Notes: generated by a model not told the origin, from the letters alone. Positions 8,170 to 21,428 are shown, counted from the stretch's first letter. The stretch is DNA of 64,000 nucleotides from Bradyrhizobium canariense (GCF_019402665.1 NZ_VSST01000079.1:1-64000); one strand, 5' to 3'. Made by a program: numbers and translations.

Positions 8170-8688
8170 ATGACGAAGAGACCGGCTGATCCCGCGAACG
8201 GAAGCGAGCCCGCCGTGCGGCAGGTGCCGATGCGCGACTTCTCGCGCTCGCTGCCGATGTCGTTGCTGCGGGCACGCGAAGCGGTGATGCGGCAATTCCG
8301 TCCCTCGTTGCGTGAGCATGGCCTGACCGAGCAGCAATGGCGCATTCTGCGCGCGCTCGCGGCACTCGACACGGTCGAGGTCACGGAACTCGCGCGCACG
8401 GCGTTCCTGCTCGGACCGAGCCTGTCGCGCATCCTGCGCGATCTGGAGGCGCGCAGCCTGATCGAGCGCAAGACTCCGAAGGCGGACCAGCGCCGCAGCA
8501 TGGTTTCGATCTCGGAAAAAGGCGTGAAGCTGATGGCCTCGGTGGCGCCGTCCTCCGAAGCGATCTATGCGGAGATCACGCGACGCTTCGGCGCAAGCAA
8601 GCTCGTCGAGTTGCAGGAGATGCTCGGCGAACTCGAACTGAGTCTCGCAGGGCTCGGCGCAAGCGAAGAGGCAAGTGCCGAGGAGTGA
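8170..8688 (+). CDS. hpaR: Homoprotocatechuate operon regulator, MarR family
   Basis: 172 aa with the winged-helix MarR fold. The recognition region is EQQWRILRALAALDTVEVTELA followed by the wing KADQRRSMVSISEKG. The segment RDFSRSLPMSLLRAREAVMR matches the N-terminus typical of HpaR. It is divergent from hpaH with a perfect palindrome between them, the usual arrangement for a repressor released by an aromatic substrate. The ligand (probably 4-hydroxyphenylacetate or homoprotocatechuate) is inferred from other HpaR proteins. Confidence 0.92.
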   Translation: MTKRPADPANGSEPAVRQVPMRDFSRSLPMSLLRAREAVMRQFRPSLREHGLTEQQWRILRALAALDTVEVTELARTAFLLGPSLSRILRDLEARSLIERKTPKADQRRSMVSISEKGVKLMASVAPSSEAIYAEITRRFGASKLVELQEMLGELELSLAGLGASEEASAEE

Positions 8689-8928
8689 AAGCAGATATGC
8701 GCAAGCGCGCGGCAACAATCATGGACATCGCCGCATTTTTTCGCTCAAGTGCCGCTCAAGCCGATCGCTGCAAAATCGGCGCGCCGGAACGGATTGCGCC
8801 GCCTTTGCCAGTGACACCTTGCGTCATCGCGAGCGTAGCGCGGCGGTCGGGATCGCGCTATTAACGGCATCGTGCTGTCGCGGCGCTCGTCATGGTGACG
8901 AAAGTCCAAAACAAAGAAGGAAGGCAAC

Positions 8929-9705
8929 GTGGCGAACAAGGTCAAGGAAATCTGGAAGTCGGGCAAGGCCGTGGTCAACGCGTGGCTCGCGATTCCGTCC
9001 GGCTTCTCGGCCGAGATGATCGCGCAATGCGGCTTCGACAGCGTCACCGTCGACATGCAGCACGGCGTGCAGGATTATCTGTCGATGGTGCAGTGCTTCC
9101 AGGCGATGGACAAGCATCCGATCACGCCGATGGTCCGAGTGCCCTGGAACGAGCCCGGCATCATCGGCAAGGTGCTCGATGGCGGCGCCTACGGCGTGAT
9201 CTGCCCGATGGTCAACACGCCGCAGGAAGCCAGGAACCTCGTCTCCTATTCCAAGTACCCGCCGAAGGGCGTGCGCTCCAACGGTCCGATCCGCGCCGGC
9301 ATGTACGGCACCGCGGGCTCCTACCAGAAGACGGCGAACGACGACATCGTGCTGCTGCCGATGATGGAGACCAGGACCGCGGTCGAGAACATGGAAGCGA
9401 TCTTCGACGTCGAAGGCATCGACGGCGTCTATATCGGCCCGTCCGACCTCGGCTTCTCCTACGGCCTCGAACCGAAGCTCGATCGCACCGAGCCCGAAAT
9501 CCTCGCGATCTACGAGAAGATCGTCAAGGAGTGCGGCAAGCGCGGCCTCAACCCCGGCATCCATTGCAGCGGCGCCGAAGGTGCCGCGCGCGCCATCAAC
9601 ATGGGCTTCAAGCTGGTGACGCTGTCGAACGAGGTCGGTCTGATGACGACCTACGCCAAGATGCAGGTCAACGCCACCCGGAAGGATTCCGGCGGCAAGG
9701 CCTGA
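8929..9705 (+). CDS. hpaI: 4-hydroxy-2-oxo-heptane-1,7-dioate aldolase
   Basis: 258 aa class II pyruvate aldolase. Catalytic and metal residues align with E. coli HpaI: H45 (VDMQHGVQDY), R70 (PMVRVPW), E147 (MMETRT) and D173 (GPSDLG). It splits the hydrated intermediate into pyruvate and succinate semialdehyde, the last step of the hpa pathway. The GTG start at 8929 is preceded by the strong site AGAAGGAAGG. It lies 240 nt after hpaR on the opposite strand from the rest of the catabolic operon, so it has its own promoter or is co-transcribed with hpaR. Confidence 0.93.
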   Translation: MANKVKEIWKSGKAVVNAWLAIPSGFSAEMIAQCGFDSVTVDMQHGVQDYLSMVQCFQAMDKHPITPMVRVPWNEPGIIGKVLDGGAYGVICPMVNTPQEARNLVSYSKYPPKGVRSNGPIRAGMYGTAGSYQKTANDDIVLLPMMETRTAVENMEAIFDVEGIDGVYIGPSDLGFSYGLEPKLDRTEPEILAIYEKIVKECGKRGLNPGIHCSGAEGAARAINMGFKLVTLSNEVGLMTTYAKMQVNATRKDSGGKA

Positions 9706-9716
9706 TCTCTCTCTGT

Positions 9717-9849
9717 GTCCCGGACGCGGTGCGGCGCGTAGCGCCGCTCCGCAGAGCCGGGACCCAGGAGCCAGTGAAGCACATTACGTAAACAACTGGG
9801 GCCCCGGCTCAGCAGCGCACCGTTTCACGCTGCGCTGCGTCCGGGGCAT
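9717..9849. repeat. Palindromic intergenic repeat
   Basis: The left arm starting GTCCCGGACGCGGTGCGGCG and ending GAGCCGGGACCCA pairs imperfectly with the right arm ACTGGGGCCCCGGCTC...GCTGCGTCCGGGGCATG. It fills the gap between hpaI and the dehydratase gene. Confidence 0.75.
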
Positions 9850-9875
9850 GATAGTTTCGATACAGGAGACATCCC

Positions 9876-11399
9876 ATGACCATCAGCCCCGTCATTCGCC
9901 TGCATCCCGATGATGGCGTGCTGATCGCGCGCGCAAGCCTGCCGCTGGGAACATCGGTGGCCGACGGCGTGACCACGGTCGAGCGCATTCCTTCCGGCCA
10001 CAAGGTCGCGATCAAGCCGATCGCAGTCGGCGAGCCGGTGATACGGTATGGCCAGATCATCGGGTTTGCGACGGTGCCGATCGCGCCGGGCCAGCACGTG
10101 CACGTGCAGAATTGCGGCATGGGCGATTTTGCCAAGGACTATGCCTATTGCGCCGACGTCAAGCCGACGCCGAATTTCGATCTGCCGGCGAGCTTCGAAG
10201 GCATCCGCCGTCCGGACGGCCGCGTCGCCACGCGCAACTATATCGGCATCCTCACATCGGTGAATTGCAGCGCGCATGTCGCAAGCCTCGTCGCCGACGT
10301 GTTCAAGAAAAATCCGTTCACCGGCGACAATCCGCTGGCCGACTTCCCGAATGTCGACGGCGTGGTCGCGCTGACCCACAAGACCGGCTGCGGCATGACG
10401 CAGAACGAGCCGCTAGCGCTGCTCCGCCGTACGCTCGGCGGCTATGCGCGGCACGTGAACTTCTCCCACGTCATCGTGCTCGGCCTCGGCTGCGAGGTGA
10501 ACCAGATCGGCGGCCTGATGGAAGAGCAGAAGCTCGCCGGCCGTCTGCGCGCGATGGACATCCAGGAGGTCGGCGGCACCCGCAAGACGGTGGAGGCGGG
10601 CATCGCGTTCGTGCGCGAGGCGCTCGCGGAGTCCAACAAGGTCAAGCGCGAATCCGTACCGGTGAGCGAATTGACCGTGGCGCTGCAATGCGGCGGATCG
10701 GATGGCTATTCCGGTGTCTCCGCCAATCCGGCGCTGGGCGCGGCCAGCGATCTCATCGTGCGTCACGGCGGCACCGTGATCCTGTCGGAGACGCCGGAGA
10801 CCTATGGTGCCGAGCATCTGCTGACGCGCCGCGCCGTCAGCCGCGAGGTCGGCGAGAAGCTGGTCGATCTCATGCGCTGGTGGGACGAATACACGACGCG
10901 CGAAGGCGCCGAGATGAACGCCAATCCAAGCCCGGGCAACAAGGCCGGCGGTCTCACCACCATTTTGGAGAAGTCGCTCGGCGCGATGGCGAAGGCCGGC
11001 ACCACCAATCTCGTCGAAGTGCTGCGCTACGCCGAACCCATCACCAAGAAGGGGTTCGTGTTCATGGACACGCCCGGCTACGATCCCGTTGCCGCGACCG
11101 GGCAGGTCGCCGGCGGCGCCAATCTGGTCTGCTTCACCACGGGCCGCGGCAGCGTGTTCGGCTGCAAGCCGGCGCCCTCGATCAAGCTCGCTACCAACAC
11201 GCCCATGTACAAGCGCATGGAAGAGGACATGGACGTCAATTGCGGCACCATCCTCGAAGGCGAGGAGAGCGTCCAGCAGTGCGGCCAGCGCATTTTCGAT
11301 CTCATCCTCAAGACCGCGTCCGGACAGCCGACCAAGAGCGAGAGTTTTGATTTCGGCGGCGCCGAGTTCGCGCCATGGGTGCTGGGCGCGACGATGTAA
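9876..11399 (+). CDS. UxaA/GarD-family dehydratase (altronate or galactarate dehydratase-like)
   Basis: 507 aa with the N-terminal SAF-like domain (about residues 1-95, including GHKVAIKPIAVGEPVIRYG) followed by the D-galactarate/altronate dehydratase domain. Typical motifs are RPDGRVATRNYIGI, THKTGCGM and LQCGGSDGYSGVSANPALG, plus FMDTPGYDPVAATGQVAGGAN near the C-terminus. The family dehydrates hexonates or hexarates using iron. No other uronate genes are nearby, so the exact substrate cannot be assigned. A clear CAGGAGA ribosome site precedes the ATG. Confidence 0.88.
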   Translation: MTISPVIRLHPDDGVLIARASLPLGTSVADGVTTVERIPSGHKVAIKPIAVGEPVIRYGQIIGFATVPIAPGQHVHVQNCGMGDFAKDYAYCADVKPTPNFDLPASFEGIRRPDGRVATRNYIGILTSVNCSAHVASLVADVFKKNPFTGDNPLADFPNVDGVVALTHKTGCGMTQNEPLALLRRTLGGYARHVNFSHVIVLGLGCEVNQIGGLMEEQKLAGRLRAMDIQEVGGTRKTVEAGIAFVREALAESNKVKRESVPVSELTVALQCGGSDGYSGVSANPALGAASDLIVRHGGTVILSETPETYGAEHLLTRRAVSREVGEKLVDLMRWWDEYTTREGAEMNANPSPGNKAGGLTTILEKSLGAMAKAGTTNLVEVLRYAEPITKKGFVFMDTPGYDPVAATGQVAGGANLVCFTTGRGSVFGCKPAPSIKLATNTPMYKRMEEDMDVNCGTILEGEESVQQCGQRIFDLILKTASGQPTKSESFDFGGAEFAPWVLGATM

Positions 11400-11585
11400 C
11401 CTCGTTGTTGCGCGCCGGCGGTAGCCCGACACTACAAGCGATGCTCCTAAGTAATGATACGGAGCCGTCAAGTGATCACGGGGGGTCCCGCGGTCACACC
11501 TGATTAACATCTTCTGCCGTAATCCCTGGGAGGATGCGAGCTCCACTCGTTTGGAGCGTTCGCCCTTCGTGAGGATTCGTCAACG

Positions 11586-12107
11586 ATGACGCGTGCGATA
11601 CGGCCGACCGGCGTGGAAAATCTCCTCGGTGAGGAGGAGCTGATCGTGTCGAAGACCGATCTCAAGGGCCGCATCACCTACGCCAACGATGTCTTCATCC
11701 GGATGGCGAAGTATTCCTGGAAGGAGCTGATGGGCGCCCCCCACAGCCTGATCCGCCACCCTGAGATGCCACGCTCCGTCTTCAAGCTGCTGTGGGAAAC
11801 GCTTCAGTCCAGGCAGGAGATCTTCGCCTACGTCGTCAACCTCGCCAAGGACGGCAGCCATTACTGGGTGTTCGCCCACGTCACGCCGACATTCGACGAG
11901 CGTGGCAATATCGTCGGCTATCACTCCAACCGTCGCAGGCCCGATCCTGCGCAGATCGAGCGTATCAAGCCGATCTACAAGACGCTGTGCGCGGAAGAGG
12001 CGCGGCATGCCAATGCCAAGGACGGCATGCATGCGAGCTTCGAGGCGATGGTCGGGCTGCTCAAGCAACAGGGTGTCGGTTACGATGAATTTGTGCTCTC
12101 TCTCTAA
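11586..12107 (+). CDS. PAS-domain sensor, Aer-like N-terminal half
   Basis: 173 aa single PAS domain of the Aer/aerotaxis type. It begins [28 protein letters not shown], then [31 protein letters not shown] and [21 protein letters not shown], with the HSNRRRPDP motif typical of Aer PAS modules. Aer-family PAS domains bind FAD and sense redox or energy state. There is no membrane segment or signalling domain in this protein. Its stop overlaps the start of the adjacent transducer gene by 23 nt, so the pair looks like an Aer receptor encoded as two polypeptides. Confidence 0.85.
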   Translation: MTRAIRPTGVENLLGEEELIVSKTDLKGRITYANDVFIRMAKYSWKELMGAPHSLIRHPEMPRSVFKLLWETLQSRQEIFAYVVNLAKDGSHYWVFAHVTPTFDERGNIVGYHSNRRRPDPAQIERIKPIYKTLCAEEARHANAKDGMHASFEAMVGLLKQQGVGYDEFVLSL

Positions 12108-13389
12108 GGCGCAGGGAGCGACCGCCCTCGCATCCGTTCTTGCCGTCGTCGCGTTCGTGCTCTCGCTCGCCGGTACGACCGGAGTTTCCGGCGCGGCGTT
12201 GCTTGGCGTTACGGTCGTGCTGCTCGTCTATGCCGTCTGGTGCCAGCACCGCACGGCGGTGGCCGTCGACGAGGTGGCAGACGTGTGCCGCAAGGCCGCA
12301 GGTGGCGACCTCGAGGCGCGCATCCTCAGCATCCGCCAGGCCGGACGGATCGGCGCCATTCAGAAGTCGGTCAACGACATGCTCGACATCACCGATGCCT
12401 ATTTGCGGGAAGCTTCGGCGTCGATGGACTATGCAAGCCGCGGTAAATATTTCCGCAAGATCCTCGCGCGCGGATTACCCGGCTCGTTTCGCCGTTCAGC
12501 CACCGTCATCAATTCCGGCACCGACAGCCTCGGCCGTCGCGTGGTCGAGATCGCGGACCTCGCAAAGCAGTTCGGCACCCATCTCGACCAGGTCGCCGGC
12601 ACTCTGATGGGCGCGGCAACCGATCTCGAATCCGACGCCGGCCAGATGGCGGCGGCGGCCGAGAAGACCAGCCGACAGACGTCCGGCGTGCTCAGTGCGT
12701 CCGACCAGGCCTCGCGCAACGTCGCCACCGTCGCCAGCGCCGCAGAGCAGCTCGCATCATCGATCGCCGAGATCAGCCGGCAGGTGGCCGGTTCGACCAC
12801 GAGCACGGGGCGGGCGGTGAACGAAGCCAATCGTGCCGGCAGCGAGATTCGCATGCTTGCGGATGCAGCGATGCGGATTGGCGACGTGGTCAAGCTGATC
12901 AGCGAGATCGCCGAGCAGACCAATCTCTTGGCGCTCAACGCCACCATCGAGGCCGCGCGGGCAGGCGAGGCCGGCCGCGGCTTCGCCGTGGTCGCATCCG
13001 AGGTCAAGAGCCTCGCCAACCAGACCGCGAAGGCGACCGAGGAGATCAGCGCCAAGGTCGGCGAGATGCAGCAATCGACCACCAATTCGGTCGCCGCCGT
13101 CGAGGCGATCGCGCAGACCATCACCGAGATCAACGGCATCACCGCCTCGATCGCGACCTCGATCGAGCAGCAGGGTCTCGCCACCCGTGAGATCGCCCGC
13201 AACGTCCAGGAAGCCTCGGCCGGTACCTCGCAAATGTCCTCCAACGTCACCGGCATCAGCGAAGCCGCCGCCGACACGGGCCGTGTGGCGAGCCGCGTCA
13301 ACAGCGCCTCCGAACGCGTCCATGGCGAGGTCGAGACGCTCCGGCGCGAGGTGACGCAATTCCTGCAACGGCTGACGTCAGCGGCGTAG
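12085..13389 (+). CDS. Methyl-accepting chemotaxis transducer, Aer-like C-terminal half
   Basis: 434 aa. Residues about 10-50 form a hydrophobic hairpin ([17 protein letters not shown], then [16 protein letters not shown]), followed by a HAMP-like region and a long coiled-coil MCP domain. The hairpin tip has the conserved [20 protein letters not shown] core. No periplasmic ligand domain is present, as in Aer. The ATG at 12085 lies inside the end of the PAS gene in a different frame. The frame is open further upstream, but that part is the PAS gene read out of frame. A real frameshift of a single ancestral gene is the alternative reading. Confidence 0.88.
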   Translation: MNLCSLSKAQGATALASVLAVVAFVLSLAGTTGVSGAALLGVTVVLLVYAVWCQHRTAVAVDEVADVCRKAAGGDLEARILSIRQAGRIGAIQKSVNDMLDITDAYLREASASMDYASRGKYFRKILARGLPGSFRRSATVINSGTDSLGRRVVEIADLAKQFGTHLDQVAGTLMGAATDLESDAGQMAAAAEKTSRQTSGVLSASDQASRNVATVASAAEQLASSIAEISRQVAGSTTSTGRAVNEANRAGSEIRMLADAAMRIGDVVKLISEIAEQTNLLALNATIEAARAGEAGRGFAVVASEVKSLANQTAKATEEISAKVGEMQQSTTNSVAAVEAIAQTITEINGITASIATSIEQQGLATREIARNVQEASAGTSQMSSNVTGISEAAADTGRVASRVNSASERVHGEVETLRREVTQFLQRLTSAA

Positions 13390-13414
13390 GGCCTTCGATG
13401 CAGATGCACTCTGC

Positions 13415-13565
13415 TAACCCTCTCCCTTGTGGGAGAGGGTGGCTCGCCGCTCAGCAGCGAGACGGGCGAGGGGTCTCTCTCCGCGCGCACCTCTCACGCC
13501 GGAATTCGCGGAGACGTACCCCTCATCCGGCGCTTCGCGCCACCTTCTCCCACAAGGGGAGAAGG
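13415..13565. repeat. Long inverted repeat downstream of the chemoreceptor gene
   Basis: The left end contains a strong hairpin (CCCTCTCCC-TTGT-GGGAGAGGG). The right end (CACCTTCTCCCACAAGGGGA) pairs with it at long range, with ACGGGCGAGGGG and CCCCTCATCCGG as inner arms. It is a familiar interspersed palindromic element of Rhizobiales. The left hairpin could double as a transcription stop for the receptor operon. Confidence 0.75.
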
Positions 13566-13675
13566 AAGAAAGCGACCGCCCGCACCTTGCGTAGGCACCC
13601 TTTGCCCGTTGTTAGTGCTTGATCGAGGTCACCAGCGGTGTTCTGCTCAAAAAAGCTGCTGGAGTACCGCACCCC

Positions 13676-16945
<3,270 letters not shown>

Positions 16946-16972
16946 GTATGATGCGGGGGCAGGGAGAGGCGC

Positions 16973-19498
16973 ATGGCCGAGGGCGCAGCCGAAGAGGACG
17001 ACAAGGCGGATAAGGCGCAAGGTCAACGTGAAGGCCAGCGCCGTTTTGCGCAATGGGTCCGCGACTATAAGCGCCTTCCCGGCATCCCCGACGAGTTTCT
17101 CGGCCCGGACGGCAAGCCCCGCGCCGTCTGGAGCCGCTTCTTCGATGCCTTCGGCGGGCTCGCGCCCGACGAGGTCGAGCGGCGGTTTGGCATGGCCGAC
17201 CGTCATCTCCGCGAGGCCGGCGTCACCTATCGCGCGCCCGGCGAGAGCGCCGACCGGCCCTGGTCGATCAGCCATCTGCCGCTGCTGATCGACGAGGCCG
17301 ACTGGAAGCAGCTGTCCGACGGCATCACCCAGCGCGCCGAGCTGCTCGAGCTCGTGCTGCGCGACATCTATGGCGAGGGCCGTCTCGTCGCCGAAGGCGC
17401 GCTGCCTGCCGCCGCGATCGCCGGCAGCCCCGAATATCTCCGTCCCGTCTGCGGCGTGCCGCCGCCGGGCGGGCGCTATCTCTCGCTCTATGCCGCCGAT
17501 GTCGGCCGCGGGCCCGACGGCCGCTGGTGGGTGCTCGGCGACCGCACGCAGGCACCGTCGGGCGCGGGCTATGCGCTGGAGAATCGCCTGGTGCTCTCGC
17601 GCGCCTTCTCGGATCTCTACAAGTCGATGAACGTGCCGCGCGTCGCGCCGTTCTTCGAGGCCTTTCGCGACAGTCTTCGGGCGCGCGCCGACCGCGACGA
17701 GCCGCGGATCGGCGTGCTGACGCCGGGCAGTTTCAGCGAGACCTATTTCGAGCACGCGACGCTGGCGCGCTATCTCGGCTTCCTGCTGGTCGAGGGCGAC
17801 GATCTCGCCGTCAGCGACAACCATATCCACATCCGCACGGTTGCGGGCCTCAAGCGCCTCGACGTGCTGCTGCGCCGCGTCGATTCCAACTCGCTCGATC
17901 CGCTCGAACTCGATGCCTCCTCGCGGCTCGGCGTGCCCGGCCTGATCGACGTGCTGCGCAAGGACGGCGTCGTCGTCGCCAACATGCCGGGCTCGGGCGT
18001 CCTGGAGGCGCGCGCGATGCTCGGCTTCCTGCCGGCGCTCAGCCGCCGCCTGCTCGGTGAGGAGCTGAAGATGCCGCACATCGCGACCTGGTGGTGCGGC
18101 CAGCGCTCGGCGCGCGACGAGGTGTTGTCGCGGCTCGACCGGGTCGCGATCGAGGGGGCCTATCGCCGCGGCGTTCCCGGCTTCGACAGCAATGGCCCCG
18201 TGCTCGCGAGCGAGCTCGATGCGGCCGAACGCCAGCGCCTGATCGACGCAATCAGCGCGCGCGGCATGGACTATGTCGGCCAGGAGGTGGTGCGGCTCTC
18301 GACCATGCCGGTGTGGGAGCAGGGGCAGATCACCCCGCGCCCCTTCGTGCTGCGCGTGTTCGCGGCCGCAACTCCCGACGGCTGGGCCATCATGCCCGGC
18401 GGCTTCTGCCGGATCGCCGAGCAGCCGGATGCGCGCGCGGTGTCGATGGGCGACGGCGCGCGTTCCGCCGACGTCTGGGTGGTCTCGGACAAGCAGGTCT
18501 CGACCGCGACGCTGCTGCCTGCGGTCGACAAGGTGCGCATCCGCCGTATCGCCGGCGTGCTGCCGAGTCGCGCCGCCGACAATCTGTTCTGGCTCGGCCG
18601 CTATCTCGAACGCGCCGAGGCGACGCTGCGGCTGGTGCGGGCGCTGGGCTCGCCGAGCGGGCCCAACAAGGGCACCGCGGCGTCGCTGCAATCGGCCGAG
18701 CGTATCCAGCGCCTGCTGGTGACCTGGGGCGCGATCTCGCAGACCTCGCGCGCGGCGCCCGGCCGCATCGTCGCCGAAGCGCTGCAGAGCCCGGAGCGTT
18801 TCGGCTCGGCACTGTCGCTGGTCCGCGCGGCCCAGCGCACGGCGACCTCCTTGCGCGAGCGGCTGTCGCCCGATGCCTGGCAGGTCATCACCGAGATGAC
18901 CGAGCGGCTGGCCTTTGAGGTCGAGGATGACGACAGCGTGCTGAGCGCGGCCGAGCTGACCCTGCAGGAGCTCGCGAGCTTTGCCGGCCTTGCGCATGAG
19001 AACATGAACCGCGCCGCCGGCTGGCGCTTCCTCGATATCGGCCGCCGCACCGAGCGCGCCATCAACACCACGCGTTTTGCCCGGCAGTTTGCCTATGACG
19101 AAGCCGGCGACGAGGATCTCGATATCCTGCTCACGCTGGTGGATTGCCAGATCACCTACCGCTCGCGCTATCTGCTGGCGCCGATCCTGGCGCCGGTGCG
19201 GGACCTCGCCGTGCTCGACAGCTACAATCCGCGTTCGGTGGCGTTCCAGGTGACGGCGCTGAACGAGCACATCGCCGCACTGCCGAGCCTGAAGGAGCAT
19301 GGCCTGATCGAGAAGCCGCAGCGGCTTGCGGTCGCGATGCAGGCGATGCTCGCGACCGCGGAGGCCGAGAAGCTCGAGGTCAAGACGCTGTTCGCACTGG
19401 AGCAGGATCTGCTCAGCCTCGCCGAGGCAGTCGGGCAGCACTATTTCCCGCACGGCCCCAATGCCAGCCGCCCGGAAAAACTGACGGGGCTGGCGTGA
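16973..19498 (+). CDS. Circularly permuted ATP-grasp and alpha-E domain fusion protein
   Basis: 841 aa fusion. Residues about 60-500 resemble the circularly permuted ATP-grasp (DUF404/DUF407) family, with GVLTPGSFSETYFEHATLAR, LVEGDDLAVSDNHIHIRTV, the NMPGSGVLEARAMLGFLP stretch and RPFVLRVFAA. Residues about 525-830 form the helical alpha-E domain (LPSRAADNLFWLGRYLERAE ... FLDIGRRTERAINTTRFA). The two domains are separate adjacent genes in many genomes; here they are fused. The family is predicted to ligate amino acids or peptides through acyl phosphates. The gene starts 27 nt after the DUF2126 gene, and its TGA overlaps the GTG of the next gene. Confidence 0.88.
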   Translation: MAEGAAEEDDKADKAQGQREGQRRFAQWVRDYKRLPGIPDEFLGPDGKPRAVWSRFFDAFGGLAPDEVERRFGMADRHLREAGVTYRAPGESADRPWSISHLPLLIDEADWKQLSDGITQRAELLELVLRDIYGEGRLVAEGALPAAAIAGSPEYLRPVCGVPPPGGRYLSLYAADVGRGPDGRWWVLGDRTQAPSGAGYALENRLVLSRAFSDLYKSMNVPRVAPFFEAFRDSLRARADRDEPRIGVLTPGSFSETYFEHATLARYLGFLLVEGDDLAVSDNHIHIRTVAGLKRLDVLLRRVDSNSLDPLELDASSRLGVPGLIDVLRKDGVVVANMPGSGVLEARAMLGFLPALSRRLLGEELKMPHIATWWCGQRSARDEVLSRLDRVAIEGAYRRGVPGFDSNGPVLASELDAAERQRLIDAISARGMDYVGQEVVRLSTMPVWEQGQITPRPFVLRVFAAATPDGWAIMPGGFCRIAEQPDARAVSMGDGARSADVWVVSDKQVSTATLLPAVDKVRIRRIAGVLPSRAADNLFWLGRYLERAEATLRLVRALGSPSGPNKGTAASLQSAERIQRLLVTWGAISQTSRAAPGRIVAEALQSPERFGSALSLVRAAQRTATSLRERLSPDAWQVITEMTERLAFEVEDDDSVLSAAELTLQELASFAGLAHENMNRAAGWRFLDIGRRTERAINTTRFARQFAYDEAGDEDLDILLTLVDCQITYRSRYLLAPILAPVRDLAVLDSYNPRSVAFQVTALNEHIAALPSLKEHGLIEKPQRLAVAMQAMLATAEAEKLEVKTLFALEQDLLSLAEAVGQHYFPHGPNASRPEKLTGLA

Positions 19499-20373
19499 TC
19501 TACGATATCCGCCACGTCACCACCTACGAATACGAGAGTCCGGTCAGCTTCGCCCGCTGCACGCTGCGGTTGGAGCCGGGGAGCGGCCATGGCCAGGAGC
19601 TGATCTCGCATAAGGTCGAGATTCGTCCGCGCCCCGCGGAGCGTAGCGTCCGGCGCGATTTCTTCGGCACCCTGACCGAGAGCGTCGTGATCGAGGCCGC
19701 GCATCGCACTTTGCGTATCGATTCCCGCTCTCGCGTGAAGGTGTCGCGCCAGCCGCCGGCGCGCGCCGCTGCCAGCCCGACCTGGGAGAACATTCGCGAC
19801 ATCGCCTTCGAGGCGACGAGCCTCGGGCCGTCATCGCCGGTCGGCTATGTCTTTGCGAGCCCGCTGGTCCCGGTGCTGGGATCGGTCAGCGCCTATGCGG
19901 CGGAAAGCTTCGCGCCCGGCGCAGCCATCCTCGCCGGGGCGGTCGATCTGATGCATCGCATCCGCACCGAATTTCGCTACGACCCCAAAGCGACGGTGAT
20001 CTCGACGCCGCTTGACGAGGTCTTCGTCAAGCGCCATGGCGTCTGTCAGGATTTTGCCCATGTGATGATTGCGGGCTTGCGCGGGCTGGGCCTGCCCGCG
20101 GCCTATGTCAGCGGATATCTGCGCACCATTCCGCCGGCGGGCCAGCCGCGCCTGCAGGGCGCCGACGCTACCCATGCCTGGGTGTCGCTGTGGTGCGGGG
20201 AGGAGCTTGGCTGGGTCGATTTCGATCCGACCAACGATCTTATGGTTGCTGGCGATCATATCGTGCTCGCGGTCGGCCGCGACTTTTCCGACGTTTCGCC
20301 GGTCGACGGCATCATCGTCGGCTCGCCGAAGCAGAAGCTCGACGTCGCCGTCGACGTGCTTCTGGTGGAATGA
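19495..20373 (+). CDS. Transglutaminase-like cysteine protease family protein
   Basis: 292 aa. The N-terminal beta domain opens IYDIRHVTTYEYESPVSFARC, followed by the transglutaminase core. The catalytic triad is visible as C in RHGVCQDFAHVMI, H in GADATHAWVSLWC and D in VDFDPTNDLM. The GTG at 19495 overlaps the TGA of the ATP-grasp gene in a GTGA, implying translational coupling. In this gene neighbourhood the two transglutaminase-fold proteins are thought to act as peptidases or amidases that reverse or process the ATP-grasp product. Function is predicted, not shown. Confidence 0.9.
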   Translation: MIYDIRHVTTYEYESPVSFARCTLRLEPGSGHGQELISHKVEIRPRPAERSVRRDFFGTLTESVVIEAAHRTLRIDSRSRVKVSRQPPARAAASPTWENIRDIAFEATSLGPSSPVGYVFASPLVPVLGSVSAYAAESFAPGAAILAGAVDLMHRIRTEFRYDPKATVISTPLDEVFVKRHGVCQDFAHVMIAGLRGLGLPAAYVSGYLRTIPPAGQPRLQGADATHAWVSLWCGEELGWVDFDPTNDLMVAGDHIVLAVGRDFSDVSPVDGIIVGSPKQKLDVAVDVLLVE

Positions 20374-20589
20374 TTACGGGTCCTGCCGTGCCCGCGACGC
20401 CCAGCCCGGGTGTGTCGGGCCGGCACCGCAATCGCGATATCGCGGGGCACAACCGCAACATATTTCCGTATTTTCGTTCCCGGGTTTGGCCAGTCGGCCC
20501 AAGTTGGGCTAAGCTGGCCTTTGCGTCGAGGACATGAATGAGACGTCGGGAGTTGGCGTGGAACACCACCGACAAGCGGGGCTGCATCC

Positions 20590-21417
20590 ATGATCACGTT
20601 ACCGAAACTGGCGGCGGAGACCCTGGAGAAGTTGCTGGGATCGTTCATGCGTCGTCGGTACGACGAGTCCTACGCCAGAGTGCTGGAAGGCTCGACTCGG
20701 ACGGCGATGGAATGCATCGGCAACAGCGACGCACTCTATCACAACATCGAGCACACGATGTTGGTGACGCTGGCCGCTCAGGCGATCCTGATGGGACGTA
20801 ATCTCCACACGCATCTTGCGGCTGAGGACTACATCAACGTTCTGATCGCATGCCTTGCGCACGACATCGGCTATGTCCGCGGTCTGTTTCCGGAGGATGA
20901 TGAAGACGGTTTCATCATCGATGATTCCGGCACCAAGGTGGCGCTGCCGCGTGGCGCTTCGGATGCCAGCCTGATGATGTATCACGTCGATCGCTCGAAG
21001 CTTTTTGTACGGCGGCGGCTGCCGCAAGTTCGGGGCGTGGACAGCGAGCGCGTCGCCCGCGCCATCGAGGGAACCCGCTTCCCGGCCCGCGAAGGGCAGG
21101 AATACGACGACGACGCCTCGATCCTGCGCGCTGCCGATTTCATCGGGCAACTCGGCGACCCCAACTATCTGCGCAAGGCCAACGCGCTCTATTACGAATT
21201 CGAAGAAGTCGGCATGAACCGCCAGCTCGGTTACGATTCGCCGGCCGATATCGTGAACCGCTATCCGCAGTTCTATTGGAATAGCGTCGCACCGCACATT
21301 CAGACCGAGATCGGCTACCTCAACAAGACCGAGATCGGTCGGCAGTGGATCGCCAACCTCTACAGCAACGTGTTCCGCGCCGAACGCGACATCACGTTGT
21401 CCGGGCCGCAGAAGTAG
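20590..21417 (+). CDS. HD-domain phosphohydrolase-like protein
   Basis: 275 aa. The HD-type metal motif is visible: H in YHNIEHTMLV, HD in LIACLAHDIGYVRG, and a later D in ASILRAADFIGQLGD. HD proteins hydrolyse phosphodiesters or nucleotides, but nothing in the sequence shows the substrate. No GYP motif or GGDEF partner is present, so a cyclic-di-GMP role is not supported. The gene has its own 216-nt upstream region and does not clearly belong to the preceding operon. Confidence 0.8.
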   Translation: MITLPKLAAETLEKLLGSFMRRRYDESYARVLEGSTRTAMECIGNSDALYHNIEHTMLVTLAAQAILMGRNLHTHLAAEDYINVLIACLAHDIGYVRGLFPEDDEDGFIIDDSGTKVALPRGASDASLMMYHVDRSKLFVRRRLPQVRGVDSERVARAIEGTRFPAREGQEYDDDASILRAADFIGQLGDPNYLRKANALYYEFEEVGMNRQLGYDSPADIVNRYPQFYWNSVAPHIQTEIGYLNKTEIGRQWIANLYSNVFRAERDITLSGPQK

Positions 21418-21428
21418 GGCGGACTCTC

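Noticed and set aside
13619-13675. Upstream TTG start of the DUF2126 gene
   Set aside because: The extra 19 residues are not conserved in style, and the GTG at 13676 sits right before the usual HHVTHYKYD start with GGAG upstream.
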